From Chloroflexota bacterium (GTDB lineage: Bacteria; Chloroflexota; Dehalococcoidia; Lucifugimonadales; UBA3495), in NCBI GenBank assembly GCA_022561675.1, contig JADFQT010000120.1, positions 1-7,671 of the forward strand: a stretch of DNA of 7,671 bases, written 5' to 3'. The position numbers and the translations under genes are program-made. This document shows, piece after piece, positions 5,089 to 7,671 of the stretch; the stretch's first letter is position 1, and every line of letters starts with the position of its first letter. Under the pieces are notes generated by a model that saw only the letters and a list, made by a program, of their open reading frames with translations, was not told the origin of the DNA and did not search any database.

Positions 5089-6180
5089 TTATTCCAGGGC
5101 CGAAACCACCCGGTCGCCCATTTCGGCCGTGCTGACCTGCTGGGCGCCCTCGGCAAAAATATCCGGAGTGCGCGCACCGGCATCCAGCACCTGCTCCACC
5201 GCCCTCTCTATGCTGACGGCCTCTTCGGTCAGGCCCAGGGAGTAACGCAACATCAGGGCCACGCTAAGGATGGACCCGGTGGGATTGGCGATGCCCTGAC
5301 CCGCGATGTCGGGCGCGGTACCGTGGATCGGCTCGTAAAAGCCCGTAGTACGCCGGCCGGCCACCGGCACGTCGGATAGGCTGGCCGAGGGCAATAATCC
5401 CATGGAGGCGGCCAACACCGCCGCCTCATCGGTCAAAATATCGCCGAAAGTGTTCTCCGAAACTATCACATCGAACCGTGAGGGTCGCTGGATCAGCTGC
5501 ATGGCGCAGGCATCTACCAACACATGCTCCAGCTCAACGTCGGGGTACTCCCCCCCCAGACGGGTGGCCGTTTGCCGCCACAGCCGGGAGCACTCCAGAA
5601 CATTGGCTTTATCCACCGACGTCAGTTTTTTCCGCCTGCCCCGGGCCAGCTCAAAACCCACCCGCAGCACCCGCTCGATTTCCCCTTCGCTGTAGCGCAT
5701 CGTATCCACGGCGGTCCAACCCTGGGGAGTCTCACTCCGCCCTTTGGGCTGGGCGTAGTACAATCCCCCGGTCAACTCCCGCACCACCACCATGTCCACT
5801 CCCTCCAAAACCTCCGGCTTCAACACGCTGGATTCGATGAGCATGGGATATACTTTTACCGGACGAATGTTGGCGAAAACGCCCAAGTGGGCTCGCAGCT
5901 GTAGTAGACCGTCTTCCGGGTGCATCGGTGCCGCCGGGTCGTCCCATCTGGGTCCACCGACCGCTCCGAACAGCACGGCGTCTGCGGAGCCGGCCAGTTC
6001 CGCCACCTCGGGAAGCAAGGGAGTGCCGTGTTTGTCTATGGAGATTCCGCCCACATCACCGGTTTCCAGGCTGAACCCGTGACCGAAAACGCGGCCAACC
6101 GCCTCAAGTATCTTGACCCCTTCAGCGGTTACCTCCGGACCGATGCCGTCCCCGCCCAAAACGGCAATTTTAAAATCCAT
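5089..6180 (-). CDS. leuB: 3-isopropylmalate dehydrogenase LeuB
   Basis: Catalyses NAD+-dependent oxidation and decarboxylation of 3-isopropylmalate to 2-ketoisocaproate in leucine biosynthesis; cytosolic homodimer. The 363-residue length is normal and all key residues are visible. Substrate contacts are R96 and R106 in LLQLRAHLGVFANIRP (92-107), R134 in VVRELTGGLYY, and Y141. K191 lies in DKANVLE. Metal ligands are D223 (VDACAMQL), D247 and D251 (FGDILTDEA). The NAD site is HGTAPDIAG (286-294), where D291 matches the residue selecting NAD over NADP. The motif VDACAMQL is a slight departure from the more usual VDNAAMQL. Its LLQLR loop identifies it as LeuB rather than isocitrate or tartrate dehydrogenase. 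The ATG at 6180 is preceded by GGGAG about seven bases upstream, partly within a small inverted repeat. leuA, leuC and leuD are not adjacent: upstream is an unrelated AT-richer module, downstream an antiporter. Confidence 0.97.
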   Translation of the reverse strand: MDFKIAVLGGDGIGPEVTAEGVKILEAVGRVFGHGFSLETGDVGGISIDKHGTPLLPEVAELAGSADAVLFGAVGGPRWDDPAAPMHPEDGLLQLRAHLGVFANIRPVKVYPMLIESSVLKPEVLEGVDMVVVRELTGGLYYAQPKGRSETPQGWTAVDTMRYSEGEIERVLRVGFELARGRRKKLTSVDKANVLECSRLWRQTATRLGGEYPDVELEHVLVDACAMQLIQRPSRFDVIVSENTFGDILTDEAAVLAASMGLLPSASLSDVPVAGRRTTGFYEPIHGTAPDIAGQGIANPTGSILSVALMLRYSLGLTEEAVSIERAVEQVLDAGARTPDIFAEGAQQVSTAEMGDRVVSALE

Positions 6181-6189
6181 TCAGTCACT

Positions 6190-6207
6190 CCCATTTAATC
6201 TAATGGG
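6190..6207 (-). promoter_or_regulatory. Inverted repeat overlapping the leuB ribosome binding site
   Basis: CCCATT (6190-6195), TAATCT, AATGGG (6202-6207) is a perfect 6-bp inverted repeat with a 6-nt gap, 10 bp from the leuB start. Its start-proximal arm includes the GGG of the leuB Shine-Dalgarno. It could hide the binding site in mRNA or be a dyad protein-binding site. The remainder of the 121-bp gap shows no convincing promoter. Confidence 0.3.
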
Positions 6208-6301
6208 TTGAATGCTATTTGCTTTGGGGCTGGCAGGTGGCCGGAGGGTCGCCAGAAGGTCCCTGGAAGCCCCAGGAGAAAGGCCGTGCCCCAGTATACA
6301 G

Positions 6302-7186
6302 TCAAACCTGTCGACCGCAAAGCTCCCCTTCTTTGTAGGAGTGAAAGTGTAATCGGACAAGCTGCCGAAACTCGGGACCGATCATGCTATTAAAAACTTG
6401 CGTGAAGTGATTCTCAAATCCATCAGCATTCTTCCGAGGTAGTGTTTTATAGTCATGAGCAAGGCCGACCACTGATCCGCCATCATCCACTCCAAGAACA
6501 AGGTATCCGCCTTCGGAATTCAAAAACGCAGCCACCGTTTTCATAATGGCCTTCTCTAATTCCCTGTTCACCCGCTTTAGACGTATATCCCAGCGAAGGG
6601 AAGATTTAAACTCGGTAATTTCGTGCTCGTGGCCGGCGAGAATGCGCTCAATTCCCGCATACACAGGGGTGTTATGCGAAATCCCAGCGGTACCCACTCC
6701 CTTCTTTTTCATAATCGCCTCCATGCTTCTTTTTGGATTAGCAATGTCCTTAAGTTTAACGGTTTTTTCTGAATCTTTCAGATGCAAAGTGATGGTTCCA
6801 TATCCCCGTAATTTACCCAGTGGCCCCTGACTAAAACTCACCGACTGAATATCGGCAAGATGCAATACGGTCTCCCGTCGTACAAAAACACCATGACGAT
6901 GTCGTATGCTTTCTGCGTCTATCCGATAGGTCTCTTTATACCAGCGCCCGAAAAGGTATAGAGTGACCATTACTTCAAATACACCAACTAAAATAGTGAA
7001 CGCAAAATCGTACTCATAGGGAATAAGGCGTTGATATACATATTGATTATATAGTTCCTTGTAGAACGCAAGAGGTTTGGCCAGAAGAAACAAGGCAAGT
7101 GCGGCAAACTCTACGGCAAGAAGCATTTTAATAAATGCTTCGGGACCCCGCCTGATAATGATAGATGGTTGGGAATTATGATTCAT
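6302..7186 (-). CDS. Membrane-anchored bacterial PH domain (bPH2) fused to a Schlafen-type AlbA_2 domain, C-terminally shortened
   Basis: A 294-residue protein. Two hydrophobic segments (about 18-41 and 60-82) anchor it in the membrane. A bPH2-type domain (about 87-160) follows, recognisable from RIDAESIRHRHGVFVRRE, LADIQSVSFSQGPLGKLRGYGTITL (split here: 110-121 and 122-134) and LKDIANP. An AlbA_2 domain starts near 187: E-ITEFKSS (189-196), then AAFLNSEGGYLVLGVDD (219-235), GSVVGL and FTQVFNSMIGPEF. AlbA_2 domains occur in Schlafen-like and transcription-regulator proteins and are thought to bind nucleic acid or act with an effector domain. The protein ends at ELCGRQV, where family members normally continue with a strand like xVxVxxSxxPVY, so about 15 or more residues appear lost. 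The ATG at 7186 is the first start after an in-frame stop; no clear Shine-Dalgarno is seen. It follows the dipeptidase gene by 31 bp, probably co-transcribed, in AT-richer DNA. Domain calls are firm, role unknown. Confidence 0.85.
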   Translation of the reverse strand: MNHNSQPSIIIRRGPEAFIKMLLAVEFAALALFLLAKPLAFYKELYNQYVYQRLIPYEYDFAFTILVGVFEVMVTLYLFGRWYKETYRIDAESIRHRHGVFVRRETVLHLADIQSVSFSQGPLGKLRGYGTITLHLKDSEKTVKLKDIANPKRSMEAIMKKKGVGTAGISHNTPVYAGIERILAGHEHEITEFKSSLRWDIRLKRVNRELEKAIMKTVAAFLNSEGGYLVLGVDDGGSVVGLAHDYKTLPRKNADGFENHFTQVFNSMIGPEFRQLVRLHFHSYKEGELCGRQV

Positions 7187-7217
7187 GGAAGTTTTAGAAG
7201 TCCATCATGCTCCACAC

Positions 7218-7671
7218 TTAAGCACTGGGCACATTGAAGCTCCAATGCCACCATTCAGGAGCGTAATTTTCAAACCCTGCTTTCATCATTGCGCGCCTAA
7301 GTAGTCGGCGATTCTTTTTAGCTTCCCGCTCTGACATGGTCAAGCGCTTTTTTCGCTCAAAGTGTGCCATTGCGGCTCTCGAAGTTACATCATCGTGATC
7401 AGTGCCCATATACAATTCATTACCTTTACGATCCACAACGGTTAAGTCAACCGCGCCGCCATTTCGGTGCGTATCAAGCCGGGTAATATGTTTAAGCGGA
7501 CGGGCAGCAAATTTAAAAATAAGTTTCTCGCGCTCTCCCACAGATAACTTCGGGTACAACACAAGAAACCTTCTTCGAAAACTATTAATCATCGCCATCT
7601 GAACCGTGCGCGATCTTTGGCAATCCCAAATTTTAAAATTATAGCCACTTGGCAAAAAACGTCGGGCTCCC
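7218..7671 (-). CDS. D-alanyl-D-alanine dipeptidase (VanX/DdpX-like, peptidase M15D), 5' end outside the window
   Basis: Zinc enzyme that hydrolyses D-Ala-D-Ala dipeptide; relatives serve in vancomycin resistance (VanX) or in recycling peptidoglycan D-Ala (DdpX). About 150 residues are visible against the ~200 of VanX. The reading frame is open to the window edge: GARRFLPSGYNFKIWD precedes the internal TTG at 7655, and this matches the family N-terminal half, so the true start lies outside. Numbering from the first visible residue: R19 in WDCQR corresponds to the substrate-binding Arg71 of VanX; H68 and D75 in THRNGGAVDLT are zinc ligands with the correct spacing of seven; MGTDHDD (88-94) and NRRLLRRAMMKAGF are typical; E139 (base) and H142 (third zinc ligand) lie in PEWWHW. 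All catalytic residues are therefore present. No vanH/vanA-type ligase, two-component system or dpp transporter is in view, so a resistance role cannot be claimed. It lies upstream of the bPH2-AlbA_2 gene in AT-richer DNA. Confidence 0.92.
   Translation of the reverse strand, partial: GARRFLPSGYNFKIWDCQRSRTVQMAMINSFRRRFLVLYPKLSVGEREKLIFKFAARPLKHITRLDTHRNGGAVDLTVVDRKGNELYMGTDHDDVTSRAAMAHFERKKRLTMSEREAKKNRRLLRRAMMKAGFENYAPEWWHWSFNVPSA

Noticed and set aside
5402..6198. Several plus-strand open frames of 90-126 codons across leuB
   Set aside because: leuB on the minus strand is complete with all catalytic residues; these Pro/Ser/Arg-rich frames are its shadows.
6208..6393. 61-codon plus-strand frame between leuB and the AlbA_2 gene
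   Set aside because: No family resemblance or ribosome binding site, and it runs antisense into the fusion gene.
7218..7671. Vancomycin resistance gene cluster
   Set aside because: Only the VanX-like dipeptidase is visible; no VanH, ligase or VanRS-like gene is present, and DdpX-type housekeeping or recycling roles fit equally well.

Overview
The window is bacterial chromosomal DNA with short intergenic gaps and genes on both strands. Most of it is GC-rich: the line starting at 5281, inside leuB, counts 39 G/C in 60. The right-hand end is clearly poorer: the line starting at 7021 counts 21 in 60. Several genes appear to start at TTG (metF, the enoyl-CoA hydratase homologue, the phosphatase and possibly the zinc-ribbon gene). 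Gene content, TTG starts and a TGTCATTCCGA-type interspersed repeat fit a Chloroflexota (Dehalococcoidia-like) or similar environmental bacterium. That placement is a low-confidence inference. No rRNA, tRNA, CRISPR array or transposase gene was seen.

Layout, left to right. On the minus strand lie metF (methylenetetrahydrofolate reductase, C-terminus outside the window), with its own candidate promoter, and a crotonase-fold enoyl-CoA hydratase/isomerase homologue. Upstream of the latter, a 17-bp tandem repeat sits in the divergent promoter region facing a DUF167/YggU gene on the plus strand. A good sigma70-like promoter follows, then a leader of about 200 nt with strong base-pairing potential, then a DUSP23-like protein phosphatase. 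That gene converges on a small zinc-ribbon protein gene (minus strand), which is divergent from a JAMM metalloprotease gene (plus strand). The JAMM gene converges on a CaCA-family Na+/Ca2+ antiporter homologue (minus strand). Upstream of the antiporter, a 277-bp gap holds two palindromic repeat elements, the second abutting the leuB stop codon. leuB (3-isopropylmalate dehydrogenase, minus strand) is intact.

The right end (about 6302 to 7671) is an AT-richer module on the minus strand. It encodes a VanX/DdpX-type D-Ala-D-Ala dipeptidase (N-terminus outside the window), followed after 31 bp by a two-helix membrane protein joining a bacterial PH domain to a Schlafen-type AlbA_2 domain. The AlbA_2 domain stops short almost exactly where base composition returns to the GC-rich background, which suggests an acquired segment with a recombination junction.

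Functionally, most of the window is housekeeping: one-carbon/methionine metabolism (metF), leucine synthesis (leuB), acyl-CoA chemistry and cation exchange. leuB has no other leucine gene beside it. The unusual parts are the structured leader before a phosphatase whose signature His is Thr, the crotonase lacking its second catalytic glutamate, and the bPH2-AlbA_2 fusion.
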